A DNA stretch of 64,000 bases from Cryptomeria japonica (Eukaryota; Streptophyta; Pinopsida; Cupressales; Cupressaceae): positions 48,660,501 to 48,724,500 of the forward strand of contig NC_081414.1 in assembly GCF_030272615.1 (NCBI RefSeq), written 5' to 3'. The notes under the pieces are model-generated. The model worked only from the letters and a program-made list of their open reading frames with translations. It did not search any database and was not told the origin of the DNA. The translations under genes were made by a program, and so were the position numbers. Numbering within the stretch: the stretch's first letter is position 1; every line of letters begins with the position of its first letter. Shown piece after piece: positions 10,721-22,194 of this stretch.

Positions 10721-12414
10721 TTTTTTTTGATCGGTAATTTTATAATTTTATTAAGATAAAAGATAGTACATGCTAAACCACCATCCACCCAAAACCACCA
10801 TCTGAACTCCAAATTGCCCTATCAAAACCATGTTGATCATCAAATAGAAACACCAAAAACCATCCCCCATCTCCACTGTAAAAAGTAAGTTCAGTTACAA
10901 TGTGCCAAAATGGCATAAACTGTTCATCAGAAAAAAGAAACATGAGATAGCTAATCCAAAACAAAAGATTTTGTACCAAGGGGTACCATTGTTTGTCCTG
11001 ATTCTTCAATCATCAGCAACATTATATGAGCATGGAGAATCCTCCAATATGTTCAAACCACCCATCGCCCCCTCGACTTGTTTTGCCAACTCTCCAGAGA
11101 GTCGTCTAGTGATCGACCTCCTTCTTTGCACCTTGTCCACCATCCTAGCCTCCTCACCCACCTATCTAATCATTTCTTCCAGCTTCATTATCTAAATGTA
11201 GAATTCTATACCCTCCCACTCTCGCCTCGCTTCATCTCAAAACCGGGCTTTGACCTCCTCACGACGTCGTAGAAACAAAATTTGTGAGTGTCTAGCCTGA
11301 AGCTCAACATTATTCTCTAGAATGCCTTTAGAGACATTGAAGCCCCAACCTGGAACAACCCAATCAAACAGAGACTCCAAATTTAACATATATGCACTCA
11401 AAACAATCTTCCTCATCACCTTCCTAACCTCCTCGCATGAATGACCCAAGTCCAGTCCCTAAGACATGATGAGAGAATAGATATCAACCCTCGAACAATA
11501 TTTATGGCCAATTACCGCCACCTCCTCACCAAGAACCAATTGACCCACTTTCAAGAAAAGAGGGTCCTTTGCCAAAAACATATTCTCGAGCATCTTCGAA
11601 GATTTCAGAGTAAAATTTGCTTCCATGCTGGTGGCCCCTCAGAACCGTCAAGCTCTATAAAAAAACCGTAATCTTCCCACCAAACTCGCTCAACAACCAC
11701 ATTGAATGAGTGAGGATACCAATTTTAGCAATAAAAAGGCACGCTCCACAACCACCACCATCTCAGAAAACATTCTGCATTAATTGCCCATAAACACAAA
11801 CCAAATTCAACTCTTTGGATAAAAAGCAGGTCGCAAGTCGCACATATCAAATGTACAGAAGTACTGTACTTGGCAAGTTGACTCCATCACACAATGCCAT
11901 CATTACTAGCCCACCACCTCACCTCACCTTTGGAGATCTCACATGCCACATTGGACAGGCCATCAGCAATGGCATTCCCACTTCGTTTAACATGGGAAAT
12001 ACATAAGTCTTGGAAGGACTTTAATTTTGCACAACTAATACTTATGAACTTATTCAATTTCTAGCATGGGGTGTCACATTTCATAAGAGCATTAATCACC
12101 ACTTGGGAATCCCCCTCCAAGTGGACTTTCATAGCCTTCATGTTCACTGCCAAGTCAGTAGCTAACAACGCCGCTTGAACCTCTGCTTCATTATTAGTTC
12201 CATCCTTTATTCTTTTAGCGCCTGTGAAAATAATCTTCCCCTCATCATCACATGCCACAGAACCCGCACCTAAAGTATCTGGATTCCCCCTTGAGGCCCC
12301 ATCAAAGTTAATCTTCACCCAACCCCTCTCAAGTTTTGACCAACTCACTTCATCAGTATCAGGAAAACTGCACACAGGACTAACCCTAGGAAACCCATGA
12401 ACAGGTCATATTTG
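10721..12414 (-). mobile_element. 5'-truncated LINE with RNase H
   Basis: This second non-LTR element lies on the minus strand and keeps only the end of ORF2 (RNase H, about 12402-11893) and a long 3' UTR. The plus-strand T8 at 10721-10728 is its poly(A) tail; just inside it the minus strand reads 'ttaataaaattataaaatta'. A 9-bp AT-rich duplication, TTAAAATAA, abuts both ends (10711-10719 and 12415-12423), as expected for target-primed reverse transcription. It is probably from a different LINE family than the 2087-7340 copy, which lacks RNase H. Confidence 0.75.
11893..12402 (-). pseudogene. LINE RNase H domain
   Basis: This is a type I RNase H domain from the C-terminus of a plant LINE ORF2. 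It reads 'GWVKINFDGASRGNPDT' (first catalytic Asp), 'GTNNEAEVQAALLA' (catalytic Glu), 'HLEGDSQVVINAL' (second Asp), and after a premature stop at 12061-12063, 'ISHVKRSGNAIADGLSN' (C-terminal His and Asp region). All catalytic positions survive, so one nonsense change is the main lesion. The frame is open upstream of the Met at 12375 ('HGFPRVSPVCSF'), which shows 5' truncation of the element. Confidence 0.85.
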
Positions 12415-12423
12415 TTAAAATAA

Positions 12424-14280
12424 TTAATATAATATTTGTTAAATATATTTTTCAAGATGAATGTACTTTAATTAAATATTTTTAATTTATTTTTAAACTT
12501 TATTTATGAATGAAATAGACATCATCATAAATCAACTCACATAAAATAAAAGAAAATTAATATCTATCGATATTTAGTATAAAGAAGACTAACTTCATTT
12601 TAAAAATTTAATTAAAAAAATATGATTAATTTAATAATAATTTTAAATGTTAAAAAAAATTATAATACAAAATAATCTTTAAAAAAATATGTTTTTTAAT
12701 ATTAAATTTAGCGAAGTTACAAATTTGACCATAATTAATACCTAACATCCATTTCAATTTTTCTTATCTTACTAAACTTCTACTTCAAATTGTCAAATTC
12801 TCAAATACATAAATAGTTCTATAGTTTTGCCAAAATTTGCATCTTAAAGTTTACATCCTATTGCATCCATTTTTTTTTATTAGTTAAACCAATCACTGTA
12901 TAGAATTTCAAAAATTGAACAACAATTCTATAGTCTTACTTGATTTTAAAGATATTAGTTTTCCACAATCCACGTTAGTTTTTGTTATTGCTTTTGGATT
13001 AGATTGTGTTTGTTTGTTTGCATCAACAATCACAATCTAATCCAGAAGCAACAACAAAACAATCTAATCCAAAAGCAATAACAAGAACTTACTTGATTTT
13101 AATTGTCTAATCTAGAAGCAAAAACACAAACTTACTTGATTTTCTTATTTAAATTTTTTTAAATGTCGTTGCTACCAAACCTTATGACTAATTCAAATCA
13201 TTATACAATTGGCAGAAATTTGACGCATAGCGTCTCTTGTTTAAATGTTTTTTATTTATTTTTAATTCCTAGAAACTTAGTTTTGCACTATATATAAAAT
13301 TTGAAAACCAACCCTGTCATGTGCCTTGTGATTCGGTTTGGGTAAGGCTTGGAATGCCCAAACTTGAGCCTTGGACTTGCAAGTACAAGGTTGGATTATG
13401 TGAGTAACAAAATACCGTCTTCTGACATATGTTTTATGGTCTTTTATATAGAATTATCGGATGACATTAAAAACCATTAAATATTACATTGTGTAGATTT
13501 CAAACATATAATTTTTTTTAAGATTTGATATTTAATTTTTTTTAATTGATTTGTACATGATCTAATCCATAAACTTAAATATCAAGTTTTCTTATTTATT
13601 TAGTAACTTTTTAAAAAAAAAATTAAGATAAATTATATAACATCAATCTACATAAAATTATTTTCTAAATAAAAAAAAAAAAGAAAATGATAAGTTTAGG
13701 TCAAATTATGGTGGGCGTACACGAGGAGTTTTTAAAATAACAATTAGGGCCAATAGAAAATTAATTAAAAAATATATATTAAAAAAATACAAAAAAACAT
13801 CCTCATCAATCTTTAGTGTCTTATAAATATTTTCCTAAAAGGGTTTGAAAAAAAAATTATTTATGTCAAAAAGTGGTGACCGTATATGTGCATTATATGG
13901 TCCTGAAACAAGCATTTTTAAATAGTGGTTTTTAGAAATCCCTTTTGAAAGTCAATTTCTATTATCTAGGTATTAAAATAAATTACATATTTGGAAACTA
14001 GACTCTATGTGCTACGTTTTATATTAATGAATTTTTTTAAGATTCAATTTTAAGTGCTACAAATTTTTAGGTCAAATGTGGCAAAATATGAAAATTAGGG
14101 AACACTTCCACTTCTTGGCCTAAAAGTAGACTCAAGTTCTGGCACACACCCTTAGAGGACTTGTCTAAAGAGCATTGCATCATTATTAAAATCAATCCTA
14201 AGGTATAATCTTGTCCATTTAACACTTCAATCGTAATTTAGCCTATATCCTTTCTAAGGACAAGCTCTTTTTCATCAATT
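12424..14280. other. AT-rich region without genes
   Basis: No coding or element signature is visible apart from the foldback at 12982-13084 and short poly(A) and poly(T) runs. The right part may already belong to the gypsy-like LTR ending near 14920. Confidence 0.4.
12982..13084. repeat. Foldback: perfect 26-bp inverted repeat
   Basis: Bases 12982-13007 are the exact reverse complement of 13059-13084, with a 51-base spacer. The spacer has a second, slightly diverged copy of the right arm (about 13031-13052), and a third degenerate copy follows near 13104-13120 within a loose tandem unit that also includes 'cttacttgatttt'. The fold could form with either right arm. Confidence 0.8.
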
Positions 14281-14920
14281 ATTACTATATTGGAGGTGGG
14301 AACACCAACACAAGGTTTGACAAATATTATATTAATTATTTTAACAAATTTTTCCCTCCTTTCATGCATGCATGTGTAGCTCTAACAAAAAACATGGTTA
14401 CAAGAGCACAAAGCACACTGAGACAAATTGTACCAAATTTTAAATGGGTGGAAACCCCTTAGACTAAATCGCTCTACTCTAATGTTAGCCACTTTATGGC
14501 TAATTTTTCAGGAAGATAGATTTATAGAACATTCTGATCCAGACGTTGTAACCTTTTGTTGATGAGTACACCCTTAGACTAGGGCACCCTGCTCTTAGTC
14601 TAGCATATTTTTCTCTAGATTGTAGCTATAGCTTCCTCTCTATATCTCATTTTTAGATCTAAGCTTTTGTGTTGATTTCCAATTTTGTATCTTACTGTTT
14701 ATGTTGAAAGTTATCAATTTCATATCATTTAACCTAGTTAATTCACACACACTTTGCAATCTCAAATCCATTGCAACAAAGGAATTATAAACCTCTTAGT
14801 GTTCAACTCTCCTACTAGGGTTGTAGTTGAACCTAGTTTATGATCCCAATGATATCCCATGGAGATTTGTGATCTCAATTTACATCCATAAGCCTAGAAT
14901 CTCATTTCTGTCATATCATT
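14281..14920 (+). repeat. Gypsy-like LTR, 3' part (gypsy 1)
   Basis: The segment 'ggaggtgggaacaccaacac' with 'aaggtttgac' (from 14294) matches 21526-21560 in the second gypsy-like LTR. Both are followed about 550-620 bp later by a 'tggtgaacc..aac' primer-site-like motif (14922 and 22091). The left edge cannot be placed. Confidence 0.5.
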
Positions 14921-14921
14921 G

Positions 14922-14937
14922 TGGTGAACCTAACATG
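14922..14937 (+). other. PBS candidate of gypsy 1
   Basis: TGGTGAACCTAACATG is related to TGGTGAACCCAACGTGAAC in gypsy 2. The primer tRNA was not identified. Confidence 0.4.
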
Positions 14938-15379
14938 TCTTGTGCTTGCATTAAATTCTGATTTTCAGTTTTAGATATGATTTATATGCATTTAATTGAT
15001 TATTATTCAGAATTATTTCTAAAATATATCAATTATTCACTTAAATTAAATGCATTTAGATGGCTAGTTCACCTACATATCATTTAGGTGAACTCGACAT
15101 TACTTATATTTTATATGATTTCTAGTTTGGATTTTCAGCTCTGAGTTATTTTCATAAGATTTTCAAATTTAGATGCAAACATTTCTAAATTTCATTGATT
15201 ATGTACTTGGATTGGTTAATTAATCATAACATTTCTATATCAAATTGTTTAATCAATTGGTTAATTAAACATAATATTGCTTATTTATATTGCTTACATC
15301 ATGGTTATATAATATCACTTAATTGATCTAGCATATGTTAACATTTAAAGAAAATTGGTTTCATTGTGTGTTCAATTAG

Positions 15380-16300
15380 TTAGTTCTATAAGAAGACATT
15401 TCATAGATGTGATAGTGGCTTAGCCTCCCTTATATCACTCTATCCTTCTCCTGAAATTCATCATACCCATAAAGACATTTTGGCACAAGAGGATGACAAC
15501 ACTAGAACATTTCTCAATACTCTCCCTTATAGAGATGAATCACTCTTGAGTCATGTCCCTCTTCTAAAACTTGCCCTACTTACAATGATACTTTGGTGCA
15601 AAAGATGATATCATAAACACTTTCCTTAATATCATTTTATCTTCCATGCACTAAATAACCTCTCTTATAGAGATGAAACATTCATGGTTCTTGCTAATCC
15701 ATCTCCCAAAGTTTGTCCCACTCATGAGGATATTTCGGAGCAAGAGGATGATATTAGTAACACTTTTGTTGATGCTTTCCCTTCTAGAAATGAATCCTTG
15801 GTGAATAAAGAGCTTAATCATTCAAGTCAATGCAATTCATGTTTATGATCGTGTGAAATCTCTAATTGTTGTTCACCTCCATCCTAATGTGTCCCAAACT
15901 CAAGTCAAACATGTTCTTTCCATTAGAGGAATCTTAGATCCCCCACCACAAACTAAACTAGTGATTGTTTTAAAATGTGTTAAAAATCCTACTAAACCCC
16001 CTAATTACTATTTAAACTTTGCAAAGTAACTCACTCATAGTAGTAGACTTAATCAACAAGTGTCACAACAACTGCATTATCATGTGCTTTCTCATGCATA
16101 TAACACTCAAAACGACAAGCAAGATTCAAATATTCTTCCCACTTCTAAACCTTTTATATATGCTGGTAAGGAGTATGATCTTGATGAGCAATGCCATGCT
16201 ACTCCAACTAAGATCTCCCTTTAGGATTTTATTTAAAATTCACCCATATACCACTAGATTCTCTAGGAAGCTTTACAAAAGATAGTTGTCTCATATTCTA
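15380..16300 (+). pseudogene. Gypsy 1 gag-region remnant
   Basis: This is decayed coding sequence related to the gag region of gypsy 2. The block 'KDILAQEDDN.RTFLNTLPYRDESLL' (about 15465-15540) resembles 'KDILLQEDEIIDTFLN' of gypsy 2 at 22345. It recurs twice more here, near 15590-15690 and 15725-15805 ('EDISEQEDDISNTFVDAF'), so the module has been triplicated. Many stops and frame changes follow. Confidence 0.5.
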
Positions 16301-16479
16301 TTAGATAGACGTTCAAAACCAACACATTCTCCTCATGATTATACCTTGTATTAATAAACACAAGATAAAGCATACCTTAATTGATAATGGATTATGTCTT
16401 AATATTTGAAACATAGACTTGTTACATCAAATCAATATAGATACCCCCCTCGTTCTACAAAAACTCTCCCTATCCATTG

Positions 16480-16609
16480 CTTTCATAATGTTGGTAGACA
16501 ATCGATAGGTATAATTGTATTACCTATTATGGTAGGACCTATGACTTTACCCACACCTATCCATGTAATTTTTCATATTCTCACATACAATCCTCTACTA
16601 GGCAGACCA
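16480..16609 (+). pseudogene. Gypsy 1 aspartic protease, C-terminal part
   Basis: 'GRQSIGIIVLPIMVGP' followed by 'FHILTYNPLLGRP' matches the end of retrotransposon aspartic proteases, where the usual ending is 'YNLLLGRPW'. The frame breaks exactly at 16609/16610, where the LTR of copia 3 begins, so the protease was split by that insertion. The N-terminal D(T/S)G motif is not recognisable upstream. Confidence 0.65.
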
Positions 16610-18150
16610 TGTTGGAAACTTGAGTTGTTGTGTTGTGTTGTCATTAGTGTTACTATGTGTTGCAAATGGTTATATATTGCAGATGGCTTGAAACTGAGGG
16701 TTCTGATATTATTGTGTGGTCTATTAAAACTATTGAGGTATTTTCGAAAGGTTGGTGTAGCAAAAGTTTCGATATGCAGGAAATAATTTTTAATGTCTTA
16801 GTGGAAAAATGCTTTAAATTCCTTTGGATTGTGAAGTGGCTTTGGATATAATGTTTATGTTCTGTGTATGTTGTACTATCAAGTTTACAAGTCATATGTT
16901 TCTCATATGGTGGAGTTAGTTGTTGTTGTTTTTTATAATGAGGTTGTCTATCAGAATTGTTCTAGAGAATGCTTGGTGACTTTTAAATATTTGGATTCAA
17001 GTGTTGAAGTTTGGAGGATATGTTCATTTGGTTTGTGAAGTGTTCCAGTTCAGTTTTTGGGTGTTAAGTTGACTGGAAAGTGAAGGTATGTTATTTTGTG
17101 TTTGGCATGCTCAGTTGTGTTGTGTTCAAGCTAGTCCGGTTGGATTATCTTACTTGGATCATATTCTTTTGGTTCGGGCTGACTTTGGAGAATGTGTTTG
17201 GTTAGTGTTTTGGGTCTCACTGTGGCGTGTAGAAATTTACATTTTGTAATTTGCATTGGAGGATAGTTTTGGGCTGACTGGTTCACGTGCTTTAATTTTT
17301 ATCTACACATTTCACGTGATGCCAATTTACGAGGATGTGTTAGAGTATGTGGTTCGTTGGAATTGATTTGGAAAGAGGTTTTGTAATGTGTTTGGGTCCC
17401 CTCTATCTCCTAGAGTTGACCACATTTGATATTTTTTGGTCTAGGTGGTCTAATTTATGTAATATTGTATATTTTGTCTACAACCGACCTTGTTAAGGGT
17501 TTTTATGAATAATCTTGCATGTGAAGGAATGCGGATGTGTGAGTGAATGAATGAGATGTGTTTGAATTAATGAGTAATGGATGTAAATGATTTGCAAGTA
17601 TATTTGGTGTTGGAGATATGCGAAAGTTAGTTGTGAAAAGTTTTGATGATGATATCTTCAGTGTGATAGTGTTTGAAGTCAGATGTGTTTGTCATGATAT
17701 TAGTTGCTTGACACAGTGGTTCAAGGACAATTTCATGATCAGGAGATCTTATTTATTTCAATTCAGCTACTTCTTTCTCTGTCGAAAGATAGTGAGTCTC
17801 TTGGAAGATTTTTGTATCTTGCCTTGAGACAATGTGTCTTAGTCTTGCAAGTCATCTGTATTTTTCCATAAGGTTGTATGTTTTAATTTGCAAGTCCTCT
17901 CAAGGGCAATGAGTTTTAGAGGCAACATTGTAATAGATTATATTCATATTGTGATTGTGATTATCACTGTGGTTTTTCCCTTCTTTGGGTTTTCCATGTA
18001 AATTTGGTGTTCATGTGTTTGTTGTGCTTTTTCTTTCATGATTTATTACTGCAATAATTATATAGTTGTGGTTTGAAGTTTAAAATATTAGAAATAAAGT
18101 ATTTTGAGGTTTGGACTGATTCATCCCCTCTTAGTCTTGTGCTATGTTCA
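16610..18150 (+). repeat. 5' LTR of copia 3
   Basis: This 1541-bp LTR runs from TGTTGGAAACTTGAG to GTTCA, followed at once by a tRNA-Met primer site. It contains the copia hairpin (17969-17997) and the 'tcatcccctcttagt' end block. The open frames on either strand within it carry nothing recognisable. Confidence 0.8.
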
Positions 18151-18155
18151 ATGAT

Positions 18156-18166
18156 TGGTATCAGAG
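18156..18166 (+). other. Primer binding site of copia 3
   Basis: TGGTATCAGAG is the canonical copia site complementary to initiator tRNA-Met. It lies six bases after the LTR end. Confidence 0.9.
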
Positions 18167-18210
18167 TGAGGTTCCTCTTGAGAAGCTTAAACACTCGAGG
18201 AAGATCTAGA

Positions 18211-19247
18211 ATGGCACAAGAATTTACCTAGAAGGCTCCAAAACTTGATGGCACAAATTATGCTTATTGGAAATAAATGAGGGAATATCACTTAGCAACT
18301 ATGTTGGTTGAAATATGGGAAAGCATTAAGAATGGCTATTCTACTACTCATAATGATCCTAAAAATCTGGATGAAATCAAAGCATATTAGAATAATGCAA
18401 AGGATACGGTTGCAATTGTTAATTTTATGAATGATGCAGTATATAGCAAATTTACAAGCACAAAGTCAACTAAAGAAATCTGGGATAAGTTGAAGAGTGT
18501 ATTTGAAGGTGATGAAAAGACAAAGCAAGCCAAGATTACAAATCTTAAGCACAAGTTTGAGAATGCGAAGATGCCCAATGATGAAAATATTAAAGGCTAT
18601 ATTCAATGAGTAAATGTGATTGTAAATGCAGTTAGAGGTATTGGTGGAATGGTAAAAGACAGTGAGGTTGTGAGAAAGATAACGACAATTGCCCAAATGC
18701 TATAAACCTAAGAAGTATGTTATTGAGGAAAGTCATGATATGGATAAGTACAATGTGGATTATCTCCTAGGTTCACTCTTTGCCTTTCAGATTGGTGAAT
18801 TGGATGATATCAAAAAGGAAAGGTAATAAGAAGCATTCAAAGTTGTAAAGAATCCTAAAGAAGAACCAGAAGAAAATGAACACATGGATGAGATTGAAGC
18901 AAACTTTGTGAGAAGATTGAAGAGAGGATTTGGAAATTACAAAGGTAAGATACCCCTAGAAAATTTTAATTGTGGAAGAATTACTCATTATGCTTCTGAA
19001 TGTATGTATAAAGAGGATTATGGTAGAATATCTAGTGATGATAAAAAATGAAAGGAGAACTACAAAAGGAATGATAGAAATAAGAGAAGAGATGACAAAG
19101 ATAAGAAAAGGAAGAGTTTTTTTTCAATAGGGAGCTATTGATCTAAAGAAAAAGATTGTGATGACTCAAATAAAGAATCTTTGTTCCTAGCTATAGAAGA
19201 AAAGAATAATAAGTGGTCTAAAAGTTTCAAAGATGTTAAGAATTGTA
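18211..19247 (+). pseudogene. Copia 3 gag
   Basis: This is the copia capsid protein (UBN2-type gag) that packages the element RNA. It starts at the ATG 45 bp after the PBS with 'MAQEFT', then 'APKLDGTNYAYWK', and continues with 'STKEIWDKLKSVFEGDEK' and 'KFENAKMPNDENIKGYI'. The zinc knuckle survives as 'NCGRITHYASEC' with the first cysteine changed. Basic Lys/Arg-rich sequence follows. Several in-frame stops are present, for example at the 'FT*KAP' and 'YI*VNV' positions. The frame ends where the gypsy-like LTR is inserted. Confidence 0.85.
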
Positions 19248-22087
19248 GTGTCAAAAATTGCATACCCCTTTTGTAATTTGACATAGATCTTTTGTAACCA
19301 CTTTGTTGTCCATTCCCCTAGCACCTGAGTAGGCTCACTTAAGCCCTTGCATCAACCTTCTCCCTCTTAGAATTCTCAAGACACCTTTTTTGTCAGCTAT
19401 CATTCATCTTTTGTGTCATGTTAGTCGCGTGTTTCTCTTGCCACTTGTCATTTTTGAGTGTGATTTGTTTGGTCAATAATGCACAACACAGACGTTAGCG
19501 CGTCACGCATTAGTCTCATGACATCTTAATGTTTGAATGTCATTTTTGAGCACGCCTTTCCACTTGTCACCTACACATGTCGGTGGAAACGACTCAAAAT
19601 CTTCTAAACGACTTGCTGACCTCTTCTTTCCCTAATGGGGAGGTTACTCAAAGAGAGCTATTTCCTTACTCAAGGGAAGTCAGATGTTATCCTTGTGAGC
19701 TTCATACTTTGTTCATGTTGTCTTCTAGTCAATTTAGACACCTAAGATCTCTAGGAGTGCTCCCAATCCAGGTGTGCTCACATGTTACTTAAGCATGGTT
19801 GAGATTCACCTGAGTAAATCCAACCTTACACTCTAAAACTCTTAACAAGTGCTTGCAGAGGGTGTAGTAGGTACTTGGGATGTTTTTCAAGTTCAATCAA
19901 TTGGTTTTGAGTGAGGGTTTCATTCTTTTCCCCATCGCTCCTTCCTTTTCCTATTTTCTAGACCTAGTAGCCCTAGAGCCCCAATTAGCCCTACCTAACC
20001 GGTTTTTGTGGATTTTCTCCCAATTTATCTAAAGACCCACACAAACTATTTGTTGATCAAGATACCCTTTTGGAAGTACTTTCCAACTTCTAAATTTAGG
20101 AAACTCAGTCTGACCATACAGGTACGGAACCCGAGAAATGCTTGTTTTAGGTGGTTTTGGGCTTGTTTGGGTCTTTTCCAAGGGTTAGGTGTCTTCCTTG
20201 ATCTGCCTCACCTCCAAATTCACACATATGTTCTAACACACATCAATTTTTCATCCCAAACACTATACAACTCCAACCCTGCTCATTCCTGCAAACACTT
20301 ACATAATCTCATTCATTTCCTAACCGAGCTATGACTGAGATCGCCTAGGAAATGATGCTCATTGGCCTTTCAATGACCTCCAAAGGAAAAAAAAAGATAT
20401 ATACACTGTACAAAGGTTCCATGTCTCAAGTCCCAAGGTTTATTGAGAATAACTCAAAGGACTTCAAGCTGGAACCATGTTTGGGCCTCTCAAACCCTTA
20501 CTCAGGCCGAGAGCTTACAAAATTGGAAACTCAATTCAAAATTGCAAATAAACTAATAAAATTGCTTCCTGAGCATTGAAAGAACATTTAAAAAACAACA
20601 AGCAAGGTACAACAATGCAATCAATCCATTAAGTACGGATTGTTGCTCTAATTCTTGACAATTGCAATGTAAAACTTCAAAAATGGTCTCAAAATGTATT
20701 CCAATCTACTCCAGGCATTGAACAACCTCATTACATTTATTCTCAAAGATTTTATATTCCATTTTTATCCTAACTAACTCTCTATCAGTTCCCTAACCAA
20801 CCCTTTGCACAAAAATGCAAAAAGTTGCTCAACGTTGCAAAAAGTTGTCAAGCAACTTTGACAACTTTTGCCAAAAAGTGCATTTTTGCCTTACATTCTT
20901 GATTATCTCCTCCAAAACATCTAAGATGAATAAAAACCATTACATTGACATTTCCTAATGACAAAAAAATCTATTCAAGTCATTTTTCATCAAAATGCAA
21001 GATTTTGCCATTTTAGGCTTACAAGCCAAAATTGAGCAAATGCATTGTCCTAAGGACATTCAACCTACCCAAGAACTAAAAAAACATATTAATACCTAAG
21101 AGAAGAATCTTATTTACCATTATAAACCAGCCTATGAACAAACATGACAAAATGAAGAAACTGGACTCAAAACTAGGTGCTCCTACACCATTCCCTCCTC
21201 TTCTCTCTTTTAAATCTATCTTTTCTCTTCTTTCAAGCTCTCTATATTATGGACACAATCTCTCTTACTCTTTTGGATCTCACAACTTTCTCTGGCTCTC
21301 TCTCTCACTTGCAACAATAGTCTCTAATTTGCTACAACACTCTCAAGCTTTCACAATAATCTCTTGCGACTCTCTTGGCTTTCTCAAGCCTCTTTGGTAA
21401 TATCCTTCTATCTATCTATTTATCTCATCTTTGAGAATCTTGGGATTTATCACATCCCCTATCTAGTTGATCATTTTATCATTCTAGATATTTATCATTT
21501 GATCTATCTATCCATCTGGGTTGGCTGTGGAGGTGAAAACACCAAAACAGGGGTTTGATTGAGGCAAAATCCAAAGCACTACCCCCAACATTTTCCTTCT
21601 TTCTTATGTGCACATTTATAATCATAGGAAGGAGATAATTTAGCGAGAGACTTCAATCATGGAATGTTTGTGAGATTCTTTCTTTTCCCTCTTCTCAAGT
21701 CATTCTAATATAATCGTGGACTAGTTGTGAGATTCTTTCTTTTCTCTCCTCTCAAGTCATTCTAATATTTCTCATTGTGTTATTAGCTTATCTTGTTGTT
21801 TTTCCATGTTTATTTAATATTATAATTGTATATGCTATCCCTGTACAGTTTTTGTGTTCTGTCCGTACTAGATGATAATGTGCCACGCTGGTATCCCAGC
21901 TCCGCACACTCGTCATGAAGACAGAGACTCAATAGAGTCATCCGGGAGTCTCATCCATAGTCTATTAGCTTAGCTTTTCATTTTTATCCCCTTGCTTATC
22001 CTTAGCACCAGTTTAAGTGAGGTAGCAATGGATCGATTTGTCCTCTGAGATTCATCATCTTAGAGGTGATAAATCCCCTCCTCTACA
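19248..22087 (+). repeat. 5' LTR of gypsy 2
   Basis: This LTR is about 2.8 kb with TG...CA ends. Its last ~600 bp match the gypsy 1 LTR. It contains the nested hairpin at 20811-20887. The small ORFs in it (for example 20008-20334) show no family features. Confidence 0.6.
20811..20887. repeat. Nested hairpin in the gypsy 2 LTR
   Basis: The inner stem AAAAGTTGTCAA (20840-20851) pairs perfectly with 20858-20869 around a 6-base loop. The outer arms AAAAATGCA (20811-20819) and TGCATTTTT (20879-20887) are also complementary. 'Ttgcaa' and 'gcaac' motifs lie between them. Confidence 0.75.
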
Positions 22088-22090
22088 TTT

Positions 22091-22109
22091 TGGTGAACCC
22101 AACGTGAAC
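22091..22109 (+). other. PBS candidate of gypsy 2
   Basis: TGGTGAACCCAACGTGAAC follows the LTR end after three bases. It begins TGG, as a site complementary to a tRNA CCA end should. I cannot name the tRNA. Confidence 0.5.
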
Positions 22110-22194
22110 ACTTCTTCTATATTATTTTCAAAAGCATTTTTTATCATTCATTGAGTCATGCATTTCTTTTTTAAGTTAGTTAACTATTTCTAAA

